NCBI RefSeq assembly: GCF_025643335.1 | Contig: NZ_CP092489.1 | Span: forward strand, 1,166,501 to 1,230,500 | Direction: 5' to 3' | Origin: Endozoicomonas sp. Mp262 | Lineage (GTDB): Bacteria > Pseudomonadota > Gammaproteobacteria > Pseudomonadales > Endozoicomonadaceae | Length of the DNA stretch: 64,000 bases | Shown here: piece after piece, positions 28,913-42,407 of the stretch | Position numbering within the stretch: position 1 is the stretch's first letter | How the letters are laid out: each line of letters opens with the position of its first letter | The notes under the pieces: generated by a model | What the model was told of the DNA's origin: nothing | The model's input: only the letters and a program-made list of their open reading frames with translations | Database searches by the model: none | Position numbers and translations under genes: made by a program

Positions 28913-30289
28913 CTATTTTCCTATACAGAACGATGAGAAAATTCTTCCTAATAAATCATCACTACTAAACTCTCCGGTGATTTCCCCCAAGGCCTTTTGG
29001 GCATGACGCAAATCTTCAGCCAGAAGTTCCCCTGCTCCCATGCACTCCAGTTGCATCTGGCCATTTTCCAGAATATCCCTTGCCCGGTGTAAAGCATCAA
29101 GGTGCCTTCTGCGAGCAGAAAATCCACCTTCCAAAGCACCTTCAAAGCCCATACATTGTTTCAAGTGTTCCTTCAGCCTATCCAAGCCACTCTCTTCAGC
29201 CGCGCTTAGCTTAAATACAGGAACCCCGTTCTCCACAACATCTGTGGGCTTCTCTCCCGTTAAATCAATTTTATTACGAATAACTGTAAGCTTTGACCGG
29301 GATGGCAAGCGGTCAGCAAAATCAGGCCAAATATCATGGGGGGCTGATGAGTCAGTTAATGTCCCATCTGTTATAAGGAGTACTCGGTCAGCGTCTTTTA
29401 TTTCTTTAAACGCCCGTTCCACTCCAATTTGCTCAACTTTGTCGTCTGTATCCCGTAGGCCGGCTGTATCTATTATGTGAAGTGGCATTCCATCAATATG
29501 AATATGCTCTCTTAGTACGTCGCGTGTTGTTCCGGCAATATCCGTGACAATCGCTGTTTCTCTTCCAGCCAGAGCATTCAGGAGGCTTGATTTACCTGCA
29601 TTTGGTCGTCCAGCGATAACCACCGTCATTCCTTCTCTGAGAATCGCTCCCTGGCTAGCCTCAGCCACTACAGCATCCAAGCTGGCAATCAGGTTGGATA
29701 AATCACTGGTCACCTTGCCATCCGCCAGAAAATCTATCTCTTCCTCAGGAAAGTCGATGGCTGCCTCAACATAAATTCTCAACTGTATAAGGGCTTCTAC
29801 CAATGTATTGACACGTTTGGAAAATGCCCCCTGTAAGGAACGAAGTGCTGAACGGGCAGCTTGCTCTGATGTGCTATCAATAAGGTCGGCAATGGCTTCT
29901 GCCTGGGTTAAATCCATTTTGTCATTAAGAAACGCCCGTTCCGAGAATTCTCCCGGATTTGCCTGTCGCACCCCAAGGGCCAGTATCCTCCTCAGCAGCA
30001 AATCCATCACCACGGGGCCGCCATGTCCCTGTAGCTCCAGAACATCTTCTCCAGTAAATGAGTTAGGCCCCGGGAAAAGCAGTGCAATCCCCTCATCCAG
30101 GGTTTCCCCTTCATGCCCATGAAAGACACCGTAGTGTGCATAACGAGGCTTCAGAGGCACCCTGAGGACTTCCTCAGCCACTTTTATAGCATCAGGGCCA
30201 GATACCCGGATAATACCAACTCCACCCCTTCCCGGAGCAGTAGCCTGAGCAGCAATAGTATCCTTATGAATAGCGGTGAAATCGGTCAT
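28913..30289 (-). CDS. mnmE: tRNA modification GTPase MnmE (TrmE)
   Basis: A 458-residue GTPase that works with MnmG on the wobble uridine. The tetrahydrofolate-binding N-terminal domain begins [20 protein letters not shown]. The G domain carries [14 protein letters not shown] (G1, near 226), DIAGTTRD (G2), DTAGLR (G3, near 274) and NKID (G4, near 344). The C-terminal CIGK cysteine motif is intact. Length is normal (454). A terminator after yidC lies upstream and a 22-bp hairpin lies downstream, so it looks like its own unit. Confidence 0.98.
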   Translation of the reverse strand: MTDFTAIHKDTIAAQATAPGRGGVGIIRVSGPDAIKVAEEVLRVPLKPRYAHYGVFHGHEGETLDEGIALLFPGPNSFTGEDVLELQGHGGPVVMDLLLRRILALGVRQANPGEFSERAFLNDKMDLTQAEAIADLIDSTSEQAARSALRSLQGAFSKRVNTLVEALIQLRIYVEAAIDFPEEEIDFLADGKVTSDLSNLIASLDAVVAEASQGAILREGMTVVIAGRPNAGKSSLLNALAGRETAIVTDIAGTTRDVLREHIHIDGMPLHIIDTAGLRDTDDKVEQIGVERAFKEIKDADRVLLITDGTLTDSSAPHDIWPDFADRLPSRSKLTVIRNKIDLTGEKPTDVVENGVPVFKLSAAEESGLDRLKEHLKQCMGFEGALEGGFSARRRHLDALHRARDILENGQMQLECMGAGELLAEDLRHAQKALGEITGEFSSDDLLGRIFSSFCIGK

Positions 30290-30376
30290 GAGCGGATGTT
30301 ACACAGTATATTTTGAAAATAGCGCCATAGACTACATTATCATTGAGACCTGCGCCATTACTGAAAAGCAGGCAAT

Positions 30377-30405
30377 AAAAAAGCGAGCATTCAGCTCGCT
30401 TTTTT
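30377..30405 (-). terminator. Terminator of the rpmH-rnpA-yidD-yidC unit
   Basis: Stem AAAAAAGCGAGC / GCTCGCTTTTTT with an ATTCA loop, 20 bases after the yidC stop. It is symmetrical enough to work on both strands. Confidence 0.85.
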
Positions 30406-30424
30406 ATATTGGATCACCGATGGC

Positions 30425-32101
30425 CTATGCCTTTTTCAGCTCACCACCTGCTTCTATCTTACGGGTAATAAAGTACTGCTGAATAATAGACAGCACGTTA
30501 TTGGTCACCCAGTACAGAACCAGCCCTGAGGGGAACCACAGGAAGAAGAAAGTAAAGATAACGGGCATCAGCTTCATTACCTTCGCCTGAACAGGATCCG
30601 GCGGTGTCGGGTTCAGCAGCTGCTGAGCAAACATGGAGGCACCCATGATCAAAGGCAAGATGAAATAGGGATCCATCTGTGAAAGATCCTGAATCCATCC
30701 TAACCAGGGCGCCTGACGCAGTTCAACGGACTCCAGCAATACCCAGTACAGGGAGATAAATACAGGCATTTGCACCAGAATGGGTAAACAACCCCCCATG
30801 GGGTTTACCTTTTCCTTCTTGTACAACTCCATCATCGCCTGAGACATCTTCTGGCGATCGTCTCCGTGCTGCTCTTTCAGCGACTGCATCTTTGGTCCCA
30901 ACTTGCGCATCTTGGCCATGGAACGGAAGCTGGTAGCATTTAGCGGGTAGAAGACACCTTTAACCAGCACGGTCAAAAGAATAATGGACCATCCCCAGTT
31001 ACCCACAATAGCCTGAATCAGGTGTAGTAACTTGAACAGAGGCTGGGCAAGGAACCATAGAACACCGTAATCTACTGTTAACTGTAAACCGTCAGCTAAA
31101 GACTCCAGTTTTTTCTGGAGCTTGGGTCCAGCATAAAGCGTTGCACCCGTTGTCGCTGTTTCTCCCGGAGCAGCTACAAGAGCATCGTCGTAAAAGCCTA
31201 CAAAATAGTAATTGCCTTCACGGCTTTCATTTGTGAAGTAATTATGGGATGTCTTTTGATCAGGTACCCATGCACTAACAAAGTAATGTTGGAGCATGGC
31301 AGCATAGCCCCCGTTGACTCTTTCATCAAATTTCTCTTTTTTGAAATCATCAAAGGGCAATTTATGGTAGGGCTGATCTCCAGAGCGAACGGCTGCACCC
31401 AGGTAAGTATTCATGGGAGCATGGGAGTTAGCCTTGCTGGGATCTTGTGAGCCATCACGCTTCAGCTGGGCATAAAACTGATCTCTCCAAACCTGGCCAC
31501 TATTATTCTTGACCAGATAATCCACTCTGATCTCATAGCTGCCACGCTCAAAGGTGTAGCGTTTGGTAATATCAACATCACCGTCTTTGCGTTGGAGATT
31601 AACAACCAGCTGGTTTTGCCCATTGGGCAGCTCATACTGTTGTTTCTCTACGCTGTAGACTGCCCGCTGATTATTGCTATCAGGGCCATCAACCTTAACC
31701 AAGGCACTTTGAGCGGTATACACACAGGTTTTATCACCAGAACAGCCTGGCTGATTAACCATCAGCTGGAAAGACTGGGATTTTTCGCCTTCTTTAGGGA
31801 GCCACGCCGGATACTCTGGTAGAGAAAGCCCAACAATATCTCCACCGGCCGGATCAATATCCACATCAAAGGTGTCTGTTTTTACCTTGATCAGTTCGGT
31901 AGAAGGTTGGGCTATACCATTATCGCTTAGCGGTCCAGTATTAATTGTTGGAATGTCTGATCCGCTATGGGCAGATGTGACAGTCGAAACAACTGTATCA
32001 CTTGTCGGTCTGACCTGATTATAGTCCTCATTCCACTGTCGTAGTGTGAATACACCAACAATGGCAAGGGCACCTATCAGGAGTGTTCTTTGCAAATCCA
32101 T
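30425..32101 (-). CDS. yidC: Membrane protein insertase YidC
   Basis: A 558-residue inner-membrane insertase that folds and inserts membrane proteins such as subunit c, alone or with SecYEG. It has an N-terminal membrane anchor ([14 protein letters not shown]), a large periplasmic domain (about 60-350), then the conserved five-helix core starting [21 protein letters not shown], with the cytoplasmic hairpin [14 protein letters not shown] and [20 protein letters not shown]. Length is close to other gammaproteobacteria (about 550-560). yidD overlaps its start. Confidence 0.98.
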   Translation of the reverse strand: MDLQRTLLIGALAIVGVFTLRQWNEDYNQVRPTSDTVVSTVTSAHSGSDIPTINTGPLSDNGIAQPSTELIKVKTDTFDVDIDPAGGDIVGLSLPEYPAWLPKEGEKSQSFQLMVNQPGCSGDKTCVYTAQSALVKVDGPDSNNQRAVYSVEKQQYELPNGQNQLVVNLQRKDGDVDITKRYTFERGSYEIRVDYLVKNNSGQVWRDQFYAQLKRDGSQDPSKANSHAPMNTYLGAAVRSGDQPYHKLPFDDFKKEKFDERVNGGYAAMLQHYFVSAWVPDQKTSHNYFTNESREGNYYFVGFYDDALVAAPGETATTGATLYAGPKLQKKLESLADGLQLTVDYGVLWFLAQPLFKLLHLIQAIVGNWGWSIILLTVLVKGVFYPLNATSFRSMAKMRKLGPKMQSLKEQHGDDRQKMSQAMMELYKKEKVNPMGGCLPILVQMPVFISLYWVLLESVELRQAPWLGWIQDLSQMDPYFILPLIMGASMFAQQLLNPTPPDPVQAKVMKLMPVIFTFFFLWFPSGLVLYWVTNNVLSIIQQYFITRKIEAGGELKKA

Positions 32102-32403
32102 GATTTACGGGCCACAGATACGGGTTGATATGTATGATTGTCAGATTGTGTCTGGTGAAGCCCGTCTGGGCGTTCCGGTACTGGATCAAAGCCTCCCGGG
32201 TGCCAGGGGTGGCAGCATAATAACCGTTTTACGGTAAGGAAACTGCCCTTCAGCAAACCATGACGATCAAGGGCTTCCAGAGCATAGGCTGAGCAGGTGG
32301 GATAAAAGCGACAACGCCCGCCCATCAGCGGACTGATGCAGTAACGATAGAGTTTGATCAGCCCGGTTAACAGGAACCTGGGCACGTTTAAAAGTTTGGC
32401 CAT
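32077..32403 (-). CDS. yidD: Membrane protein insertion efficiency factor YidD
   Basis: 108 residues from the ATG at 32403 (AGGCACTCT upstream); the frame is open to 32475, but homologues start close to [16 protein letters not shown]. Conserved features are [18 protein letters not shown] and [13 protein letters not shown], with the family's cysteines. The tail after residue 75 is longer and variable. It overlaps the yidC start by 25 bases, indicating translational coupling. A 195-base gap to rnpA is wider than usual and contains a small hairpin. Confidence 0.93.
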   Translation of the reverse strand: MAKLLNVPRFLLTGLIKLYRYCISPLMGGRCRFYPTCSAYALEALDRHGLLKGSFLTVKRLLCCHPWHPGGFDPVPERPDGLHQTQSDNHTYQPVSVARKSWICKEHS

Positions 32404-32598
32404 AGAGTGCCTGTAATGCCTGAATGTTGTTGTTAACTGCCAGTAAGTTAGGGCCAGATTTGCCAATTTGGCCACTTCCTCAAGTTCAGCTACATGAATA
32501 ATTCAGTTTTCAGGGTATTATTGGCGCAGAAGGCGCCACCTTCTGCATCAACAGGCTAGTCATATTGGTACTGGAAGAACTTTTAACGGAAGGTCTGC
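32404..32598 (-). other. Spacer between rnpA and yidD with a hairpin
   Basis: In many genomes rnpA and yidD nearly touch; here about 195 bases separate them. The spacer contains GCAGAAGG/CCTTCTGC (32527-32547) with a 5-base loop and no T-run on the minus strand. No gene is seen. Confidence 0.45.
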
Positions 32599-32970
32599 TT
32601 AGTGGGAGGCCTTCCAGGCTTCCAGACGCTGACTCAGTTTTAGCCACTGTCTGGCCAGCAATCTGTTCATTTCGCTGTCTTCGAGCTCACCAAAGCCTCT
32701 ACGAACCAATACAACAACATCAAGATGATCCAGTCTGCTCTGGCTGAGACGAAAGGATTCCCGTATATGTCGTTTGGCACGATTTCGGCTAACAGCATGA
32801 CGGATATTTTTTTTGGCAACAACAAGACCTAACCTGGGGTTTTCCTGTTTGCCAACTTTTGCAAGTATCAACAGCTGTCTGCACGATACCTTGATATCCG
32901 TTCTATCGAAAACCTGTTTGAACTCGGCCGCTGAGCCAAGCCGTTTATCACGGCCAAAAGCAAAACCCAC
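32599..32970 (-). CDS. rnpA: Ribonuclease P protein component RnpA
   Basis: A 123-residue basic protein subunit of RNase P, which helps the catalytic RNA bind pre-tRNA. The RNR signature is AVSRNRAKRHIRESFR (near 54-69), preceded by RLGLVVAKKNIRHA. The start is GTG at 32970. Seventeen bases separate it from rpmH, the universal gene pair. Confidence 0.96.
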   Translation of the reverse strand: MGFAFGRDKRLGSAAEFKQVFDRTDIKVSCRQLLILAKVGKQENPRLGLVVAKKNIRHAVSRNRAKRHIRESFRLSQSRLDHLDVVVLVRRGFGELEDSEMNRLLARQWLKLSQRLEAWKASH

Positions 32971-32987
32971 TTTAATCAGCCTAGTAA

Positions 32988-33122
32988 TCAGGCTGTCAGG
33001 CGCTTGCGACCTTTAGCACGACGACGCTTGATAACCTGCTGGCCGTTCTTGGTTGCCATGCGTGCGCGGAATCCGTGATCACGCTTGCGCTTCAGGTTGC
33101 TTGGCTGAAAAGTTCTCTTCAT
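32988..33122 (-). CDS. rpmH: 50S ribosomal protein L34
   Basis: A 44-residue gene that is easy to miss. The product starts [20 protein letters not shown] and ends [13 protein letters not shown], the textbook L34 sequence. It heads the unit rpmH-rnpA-yidD-yidC and is divergent from dnaA across the origin-like gap. Confidence 0.98.
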   Translation of the reverse strand: MKRTFQPSNLKRKRDHGFRARMATKNGQQVIKRRRAKGRKRLTA

Positions 33123-33891
33123 GACTATTACCGTCTTTTACGTGGTTACAAAAGATAGGCATTCTAAGAAATTGGCAGATTAGCGTCAATTTGCATTTGT
33201 CAAGATTGTCCACAGTTAGGGGTAAGACCTTTTATTTTAGTTACAGTCCAGTATTGGTTTTAGTAAAGAATACCCTGTTTAACCCTGTGAATAAGACTAA
33301 ATGATAAAATCAATCTTTGCTGTAAAAATATTTTGCTTCTGTGTTTTCCATGGACTTGGGTAGGGCAAAATACAATATGTTTTTTTTACTATGGGCATTT
33401 GTGAATAAAATAAAAATCTTAGTATATTTGTTTTTTGTTTTGTATATGAAGTTATTATTACTGACCCCTTTATCTGTGGATAACTAGGCTTTTCGCCTGT
33501 TGCCCTAAGCCTTGCCCTTGTGTATTAGCTTGTAGAAAAAACGTCACTAACCTGTTGTTCTTTTGGGGATTTTTTGTGTGTAATTCGATACCTTATCCAC
33601 AGAGGGGGTTTTAACACAGGTTATTAACAGCTAAATACAATGTTTTTCCATAAGATATATACAGGTTTATCCACAACAAGGAAAAAATCTTGAAACACCC
33701 ATGAAAATTAGCGCTAAGTATTTGTAACTATCTGAATTATATAAGGTATTTTAACTTGTTAAGTGTAATGGGTTAGGGTGTGGATAACTTTATTGAGAAA
33801 GGATACAATAAATAGTTTCCCTGCCTATCGAGAAGTCCTTCAGCAGGCAGGCTGACTGACTTCCGCTTCATCCGTATTCAGGAGAAAGCCT
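33123..33891. other. Probable oriC: rpmH-dnaA intergenic region with DnaA boxes
   Basis: A 769-base AT-rich gap with no gene. Perfect DnaA boxes (TTATCCACA or its complement) are at 33475-33483 (-), 33593-33601 (+), 33667-33675 (+) and 33779-33787 (-). Relaxed boxes are at 33206-33214 (TTGTCCACA), 33286-33294 and 33400-33408 (both TGTGAATAA). The position between rpmH and dnaA is where Pseudomonas origins lie. The dnaA promoter must also be here, so autoregulation is likely. Confidence 0.82.
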
Positions 33892-35445
33892 GTGCCTCTA
33901 GAGCTCTGGCAAAAATGTGTGGACCTTCTTCAGGACGAGCTGTCCTCACAGCAGTTTAATACTTGGATTCGCCCTCTTAAGGTGATGGGGGATGATCATG
34001 ATCTTTGTCTTTTAGCGCCAAATCGCTTTGTTGCTGACTGGGTAAAGGAAAAATTTCTACCCAGGATCGAGGAGATACTGGAAGATATTTCTGAAGATCA
34101 TGCTCCAGCTGTCGCCTTGGCGGTTTCAAATAGACGACCAAGATCTCTTAGTAAGCGAACTGCTCCTGTGAACAGAGCTGTTTCTAATAAACCAAAAGCA
34201 GAAGTAAAGCCTCTAGAAAAAGCGGCTGTGACTCATGAGTTGGTATCTTCTCTGTCAGTATCCGGTGATACCGCTGGGGAAGCCCCTTCCACCACCGAGA
34301 AACCGGTCATTCAAAGGAAAATTAATCCTTTGAAGGAGATTATCGATGGAGACGTTGCTCATGAGACGGTTGAAGAAAGTGAGGCTACTATTCGAGAGGT
34401 TGAAGTAGAAGGGTCAATCAAGCATCACAGTTCACTCAATACTCAGTTTACCTTTGAAACATTTGTTGAAGGTAAATCCAACCAACTGGCCCTGGCAGCT
34501 GCACGACAGGTGGCTGAAAATCCCGGGGCTGCTTATAACCCATTGTTCCTATATGGCGGTGTAGGACTGGGGAAAACCCACCTTATGCATGCTGTGGGTA
34601 ACTCTCTGGTTAAACAAAACCGTAACGCCAGAGTTGTTTATTTACATTCTGAGCGCTTTGTTGCTGATATGGTCAAAGCGTTACAGTTAAATGCTATCAA
34701 TGACTTTAAACGCTATTATCGTTCCGTTGACGCCCTGCTGATTGATGATATTCAGTTTTTCGCCGGTAAAGAGCGTTCCCAGGAAGAGTTTTTCCACACC
34801 TTTAATGCGTTGCTTGAAGGGGGTCAGCAAATGATTCTTACCTGCGACCGTTACCCGAAAGAAATCAGTGGTGTTGAGGAGCGTTTGAAATCCCGCTTTG
34901 GCTGGGGCCTTACGGTTGCTGTCGAGCCTCCCGAGTTGGAAACCCGCGTTGCTATCTTGATGAAAAAAGCCAGCCAGCAAAAAGTTGAGCTGCCTCATGA
35001 AGCGGCCTTTTTTATTGCTCAACGTATTCGTTCCAATGTTCGTGAGCTTGAAGGCGCACTGAAAAGAGTGATAGCAAGTGCTCACTTCATGGGGCGGAAA
35101 ATTGATATTGACTTGATTAGGGAGTCCCTGAAAGATCTTCTGGCGCTTCAGGATAAGCAGGTGAGTATTGATAATATCCAGAGAACGGTGGCTGAGTATT
35201 ATAAAATCAAGATTTCCGATATTTTATCCAAGCGGCGCAGTCGTTCAGTGGCAAGACCTCGCCAGATAGCCATGGCTTTGTCTAAAGAGTTAACCAGCCA
35301 TAGTTTGCCTGAAATAGGTGATGCCTACGGTGGCCGCGATCACACAACAGTGCTTCATGCCTGTCGTAAGGTGAAAGAACTGGTTGATGCTGATACCGAA
35401 ATCCGCAGTGATTATAAAAATTTATTACGATCATTGACCAGTTAA
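33892..35445 (+). CDS. dnaA: Chromosomal replication initiator DnaA
   Basis: 517 residues, about 50 longer than E. coli because of an extended variable linker (roughly residues 85-180). Domain I starts [16 protein letters not shown]. The AAA+ domain carries Walker [17 protein letters not shown] and Walker [21 protein letters not shown]. The DNA-binding domain IV ends with [15 protein letters not shown]. The start is GTG at 33892 with AGGAGAAA upstream. It is followed by dnaN after 79 bases. Confidence 0.99.
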   Translation: MPLELWQKCVDLLQDELSSQQFNTWIRPLKVMGDDHDLCLLAPNRFVADWVKEKFLPRIEEILEDISEDHAPAVALAVSNRRPRSLSKRTAPVNRAVSNKPKAEVKPLEKAAVTHELVSSLSVSGDTAGEAPSTTEKPVIQRKINPLKEIIDGDVAHETVEESEATIREVEVEGSIKHHSSLNTQFTFETFVEGKSNQLALAAARQVAENPGAAYNPLFLYGGVGLGKTHLMHAVGNSLVKQNRNARVVYLHSERFVADMVKALQLNAINDFKRYYRSVDALLIDDIQFFAGKERSQEEFFHTFNALLEGGQQMILTCDRYPKEISGVEERLKSRFGWGLTVAVEPPELETRVAILMKKASQQKVELPHEAAFFIAQRIRSNVRELEGALKRVIASAHFMGRKIDIDLIRESLKDLLALQDKQVSIDNIQRTVAEYYKIKISDILSKRRSRSVARPRQIAMALSKELTSHSLPEIGDAYGGRDHTTVLHACRKVKELVDADTEIRSDYKNLLRSLTS

Positions 35446-35524
35446 TAGTAGTGGTGCAGGGTTCACTGAACTTGGGGAAGGATATATTTTTTCCTTCCTT
35501 ATCTAGCAAAGAGAAAGGAAAACG

Positions 35525-36631
35525 ATGAAATTTACCATTAATCGGGAAGCATTGCTCAAGCCTTTGCAGCTGGTAGCTGGAGTCGTTGAGCGCAGACAGA
35601 CACTCCCTGTATTGTCCAATGTCCTGATGGTGGTGGACGGCAATCAGTTGTCTCTGACAGGAACAGACCTGGAGGTAGAGCTGGTTGGACGTGTCACTTT
35701 GGATGATGTGGTTGAAGCAGGTGAGGTGACTGTTCCTGCAAGAAAGTTAATGGATATTTGTAAATCTCTTCCTGAAAATGTCCAGATTGAATTTTCCCAG
35801 GATGAGCAGCGGGTCAAGTTAAAAGCAGGTCGTTCCCGTTTCACACTTTCATCTTTGCCTGCTAATGAGTTTCCAAGCATTGAAGAAGAGTCTGGGTCAT
35901 TAACGTTTACCATTGGCCAGCCTCGACTTCGCAGATTGATTGATCGAACCGGCTTCGCAATGGCGCAGCAGGATGTTCGCTATTACCTTAACGGAATGCT
36001 ACTGGAGGTGAGCCAAAATAAACTTCGCTCGGTGGCAACAGATGGGCATCGTTTGGCTATGTGTGTGGTTGATGCGGACATTAATCAGCAAGACCGGCAT
36101 CAGGTGATTGTCCCCAGAAAAGGTATTCTGGAAATGGCCCGTTTGCTCACTGAGGGTGATGAGATGGTTCATATATCCCTGGGAGCTAACCATATCCGGG
36201 CTAAAACCGGTGATTTTATGTTTACCTCCAAGCTGGTTGATGGAAAGTTTCCTGACTATGACCGGGTTCTGCCTCGCGGTGGGGATAAGATACTGGTTGG
36301 GGATCGTCAGCAGCTTCGACAGGCTTTTCAGCGGGCTTCTATCCTTTCCAACGAGAAGTATCGGGGGATTCGATTAATCCTGTCTGAAGGTCTGCTTAAG
36401 GTTATTGCTAACAACCCTGAGCAGGAGGAAGCTGAGGAGGAGTTAAGTCTGGCTTACCACTCCAGTGATATTGAAATAGGATTTAATGTTAGCTACTTGC
36501 TGGATGTCCTTTCTGTCTTGTCTGGTGACTCTGTTAAAATCACGCTTTCTGACCCTAATAGCAGTGCACTTTTAGAGGAAGACTCCGATGAAGGTGACTC
36601 CACCTATGTTGTTATGCCAATGCGATTATAG
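35525..36631 (+). CDS. dnaN: DNA polymerase III beta subunit (sliding clamp)
   Basis: A 368-residue ring-forming clamp that tethers polymerase III. It begins MKFTINREALLKPLQLVAGV and ends with the universal YVVMPMRL. Further family strings are VERRQTLPVLSNVL and ATDGHRLAMC. Length equals E. coli (366) within two residues. The ribosome site GAGAAAGGAAAAC precedes the ATG. The 187-base gap to recF is wide enough for a separate recF promoter. Confidence 0.99.
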   Translation: MKFTINREALLKPLQLVAGVVERRQTLPVLSNVLMVVDGNQLSLTGTDLEVELVGRVTLDDVVEAGEVTVPARKLMDICKSLPENVQIEFSQDEQRVKLKAGRSRFTLSSLPANEFPSIEEESGSLTFTIGQPRLRRLIDRTGFAMAQQDVRYYLNGMLLEVSQNKLRSVATDGHRLAMCVVDADINQQDRHQVIVPRKGILEMARLLTEGDEMVHISLGANHIRAKTGDFMFTSKLVDGKFPDYDRVLPRGGDKILVGDRQQLRQAFQRASILSNEKYRGIRLILSEGLLKVIANNPEQEEAEEELSLAYHSSDIEIGFNVSYLLDVLSVLSGDSVKITLSDPNSSALLEEDSDEGDSTYVVMPMRL

Positions 36632-36818
36632 GTACTAGGGAACCAGGTGGAGAGAGATAAAGAGCCGTCCTTATGAGATATGCAGCAAGCTCTCTAATAA
36701 GAAAAAGCGGCTTTTTAACCTTCTTGATGACCGCATTGATGAACGAATTCACAGGTGGCTTTAAACCCAGGGTGGTTTTTACCGTTAATATGCTAGACTC
36801 TCTGGGTTCTTACTATCT

Positions 36819-40371
<3,553 letters not shown>

Positions 40372-40378
40372 ATTTTTT

Positions 40379-40402
40379 AAGCCGGTTATATACCGGCTTT
40401 TT
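40379..40402 (+). terminator. Rho-independent terminator after gyrB
   Basis: AAGCCGGT (40379-40386) pairs with ACCGGCTT (40392-40399), 5-base loop, then TTTT. It lies 7 bases after the gyrB stop and closes the dnaA-dnaN-recF-gyrB block. Confidence 0.88.
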
Positions 40403-40432
40403 AGTATTTCTAATAGAAATAAAGGCTGATCA

Positions 40433-41023
40433 ATGTCTTCTGAATACAAAGACCTTGTTAGACAAGAACTGGAAGAAGCTGTCATTGTTCTTAATCGCTT
40501 CCTTGATGACGAGAAAAACCTTGAGGCCATTGATGGCGCTGCCAGGCTTATAGCTGAATCCTTCAAGCAAGGTGGCAAGGTTATTTCCTGTGGTAATGGC
40601 GGGTCCCACTGTGACGCCATGCATTTTGCAGAAGAGCTCACCGGGCGCTACCGTGATAACCGTCCGGCTTATCCGGCAATTGCAATTTCTGATCCCAGTC
40701 ATCTTTCCTGTGTATCCAATGATTTTGGCTATGACTACGTTTTTTCCCGCTACATTGAGGGGCTTGGCCAGCCTGGTGATGTATTGTTGGGAATCAGTAC
40801 CAGTGGTAATTCCGGGAATATTATTAAGGCGGTTGAGCTTGCCAAAGAAAAAGGGATGAAGGTGGTTCTGCTGTCAGGTAAAGATGGCGGAAAAATGGCA
40901 GGTATGGCGGATATCGAAATCCGGGTTCCCCATTTTGGTTATGCGGATAGAATCCAGGAGGTTCATATAAAAGCGATTCATATCATGATTCAGTTGATTG
41001 AAAAGCATATGGAAAAAAACTGA
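40433..41023 (+). CDS. gmhA: Sedoheptulose 7-phosphate isomerase GmhA
   Basis: A 196-residue SIS-domain enzyme that makes D-glycero-D-manno-heptose 7-phosphate, the first step of LPS inner-core heptose synthesis. The active-site strings [20 protein letters not shown] and [16 protein letters not shown], plus [20 protein letters not shown], match E. coli GmhA closely and separate it from DiaA. gmhB, a later step of the same pathway, lies 0.7 kb away on the opposite strand. A convergent terminator overlaps its stop codon. Confidence 0.95.
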   Translation: MSSEYKDLVRQELEEAVIVLNRFLDDEKNLEAIDGAARLIAESFKQGGKVISCGNGGSHCDAMHFAEELTGRYRDNRPAYPAIAISDPSHLSCVSNDFGYDYVFSRYIEGLGQPGDVLLGISTSGNSGNIIKAVELAKEKGMKVVLLSGKDGGKMAGMADIEIRVPHFGYADRIQEVHIKAIHIMIQLIEKHMEKN

Positions 41024-41043
41024 GCTTACGCTCAGTTTTTTTT
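41013..41043. terminator. Convergent terminator overlapping the ends of gmhA and plsC
   Basis: AAAAAACTGAGC / GCTCAGTTTTTTTT with a TTAC loop. The gmhA stop (41021-41023) lies in the stem, and the plsC stop lies in the other arm, so one hairpin serves both genes. Confidence 0.9.
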
Positions 41044-41757
41044 GCTGGCCAATGTTGTAGCAATCCACTCCCTGGCTTCATTGGTCAATTTGGCAGGTCC
41101 TTTTCCCTCCGTTTTAATGAGCTTTCCTATATGCACCTCAATGACCCCGGGTTTTTTGATCCAGGTCTTGTTTGGCCAGTGATCTCCGGCATTATGGGCT
41201 ATAGGCAATATATCCACTTCAGAGGTGGAGGCCAGGCTGGCACCGCCCCTGGAAAAATTACCCAGCTGACCGCTGGGATTACGGGTACCTTCCGGAAAGA
41301 TTAAAACGGATATCTTCCGGGCAAGAGATTCTTTACCTTGTTTCCTGACCCGCTGCATGGCTCCCCGGGGATCCTTCCGGTCAATGGCTATGGGTTTTGT
41401 TGTTCGAAGTGCCCAGCCAAAAAAAGGAATGGATAGCAGCTCTTTTTTTAACACCTGGGTTTGAGGCGAAATAAGGGTTTGCAGAAAAAAGGTTTCCCAG
41501 GTGCTTTGGTGGTTGCTGATAATGACACAGGCCTCTGCCGGAATATTTTCCTCACCATACACTTTCCATCTAACACCACAAATCAACCGGCACAGCACAA
41601 CAGCAACCTTGCTCCAGGTGTTTACCAGGATGCGATGCCGGAACCGGAAGGGGATAAGCCAAATGATCAACAGCATTAATATTGGATAAGTGACAGTCCA
41701 TACTGCCAGGGACAGATAAAAAATAACCGTTCTGATAATATTAAGAACCGATGACAT
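41032..41757 (-). CDS. plsC: 1-acyl-sn-glycerol-3-phosphate acyltransferase family protein
   Basis: A 241-residue membrane-associated lysophospholipid acyltransferase. There are N-terminal hydrophobic helices (about 8-35). Motif I is NHQSTWETF, i.e. H-x4-E rather than H-x4-D, as I recall for the Pseudomonas PA0005-like subgroup usually found beside gmhB. The substrate-binding motif FPEGTRNPSG and RGGASL follow. It overlaps gmhB by one base. The product is expected to make phosphatidic acid, but a different acyl acceptor cannot be excluded. Confidence 0.88.
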   Translation of the reverse strand: MSSVLNIIRTVIFYLSLAVWTVTYPILMLLIIWLIPFRFRHRILVNTWSKVAVVLCRLICGVRWKVYGEENIPAEACVIISNHQSTWETFFLQTLISPQTQVLKKELLSIPFFGWALRTTKPIAIDRKDPRGAMQRVRKQGKESLARKISVLIFPEGTRNPSGQLGNFSRGGASLASTSEVDILPIAHNAGDHWPNKTWIKKPGVIEVHIGKLIKTEGKGPAKLTNEAREWIATTLASKKN

Positions 41758-42308
41758 TAATCACCTGCTGACAACAACTGATCACAAAAATCTGAAAGGT
41801 CTTCTAACACCAATGTGTCTTGCAACCCTTCTCCTCTGGAAAGGGTTTTTAAACCATTTCCTGTTTTCACCAAGGCGGTTTTACATCCTGCTGCCTTGCC
41901 TGCCTGAATATCCTTCAGAGAATCCCCTACCATCCAGGTTTCTGATGCAGGTTTATCCAATACTTTTAAGATTGATAAAATCATGCCAGGCTCAGGCTTA
42001 CGGCAAGAACAATTTATCTCGGGGTGATGAGGGCAATATTTAATAACTGCTATTTTCCCTCCAGCCACCTCAACCAGCCCAATAAGCTTTTCATGCATGG
42101 CCTGTAATTCATTCTCGGTAAAATAACCCCGGGCTAATCCTGACTGGTTTGTGGCTATAGCAATGGCATAACCGGCCTGAGAGAGTTTGGCTATGGCTTT
42201 AATACTCCCTGGGATCGGTATCCACTCCTCAGCTGATCTTATGTAGTTCGCCGAGTCTTTATTAACAACTCCGTCCCGGTCGAGAATAATTAATTTATTC
42301 ATGCTCAT
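41757..42308 (-). CDS. gmhB: D-glycero-beta-D-manno-heptose 1,7-bisphosphate 7-phosphatase GmhB
   Basis: A 183-residue HAD phosphatase of the LPS heptose pathway. The nucleophile motif is LDRDGVVNKDS (residues 8-18), then ATNQSGLARG (motif II), a zinc-binding CPHHPEINCSCRKPEPGM loop that marks GmhB, and VGDSLKDIQAGKAAG (motif IV). Length is close to E. coli (191). It is co-translated with plsC. Confidence 0.95.
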   Translation of the reverse strand: MSMNKLIILDRDGVVNKDSANYIRSAEEWIPIPGSIKAIAKLSQAGYAIAIATNQSGLARGYFTENELQAMHEKLIGLVEVAGGKIAVIKYCPHHPEINCSCRKPEPGMILSILKVLDKPASETWMVGDSLKDIQAGKAAGCKTALVKTGNGLKTLSRGEGLQDTLVLEDLSDFCDQLLSAGD

Positions 42309-42363
42309 GAATGTTGCCGAGTATCATCGGCATTACCTCCAGCTATTGTCTCTCTGATAATAA

Positions 42364-42394
42364 ACAGGGTTCAAGGAAAAACCTTGAACCCTGT
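42364..42394 (-). terminator. Terminator after glyS
   Basis: A perfect 13-bp stem ACAGGGTTCAAGG / CCTTGAACCCTGT with a 5-base loop, followed on the minus strand by TTTATTATC. It is 14 bases after the glyS stop and separates it from gmhB. Confidence 0.85.
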
Positions 42395-42407
42395 AAGCTA
42401 ATCAGTC

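Noticed and set aside
41032-41757. H-x4-E instead of H-x4-D in the acyltransferase as a novel active site
   Set aside because: I recall the same NHQSTWETF form in the Pseudomonas acyltransferase subgroup next to gmhB, so it is a subgroup trait rather than a novelty.
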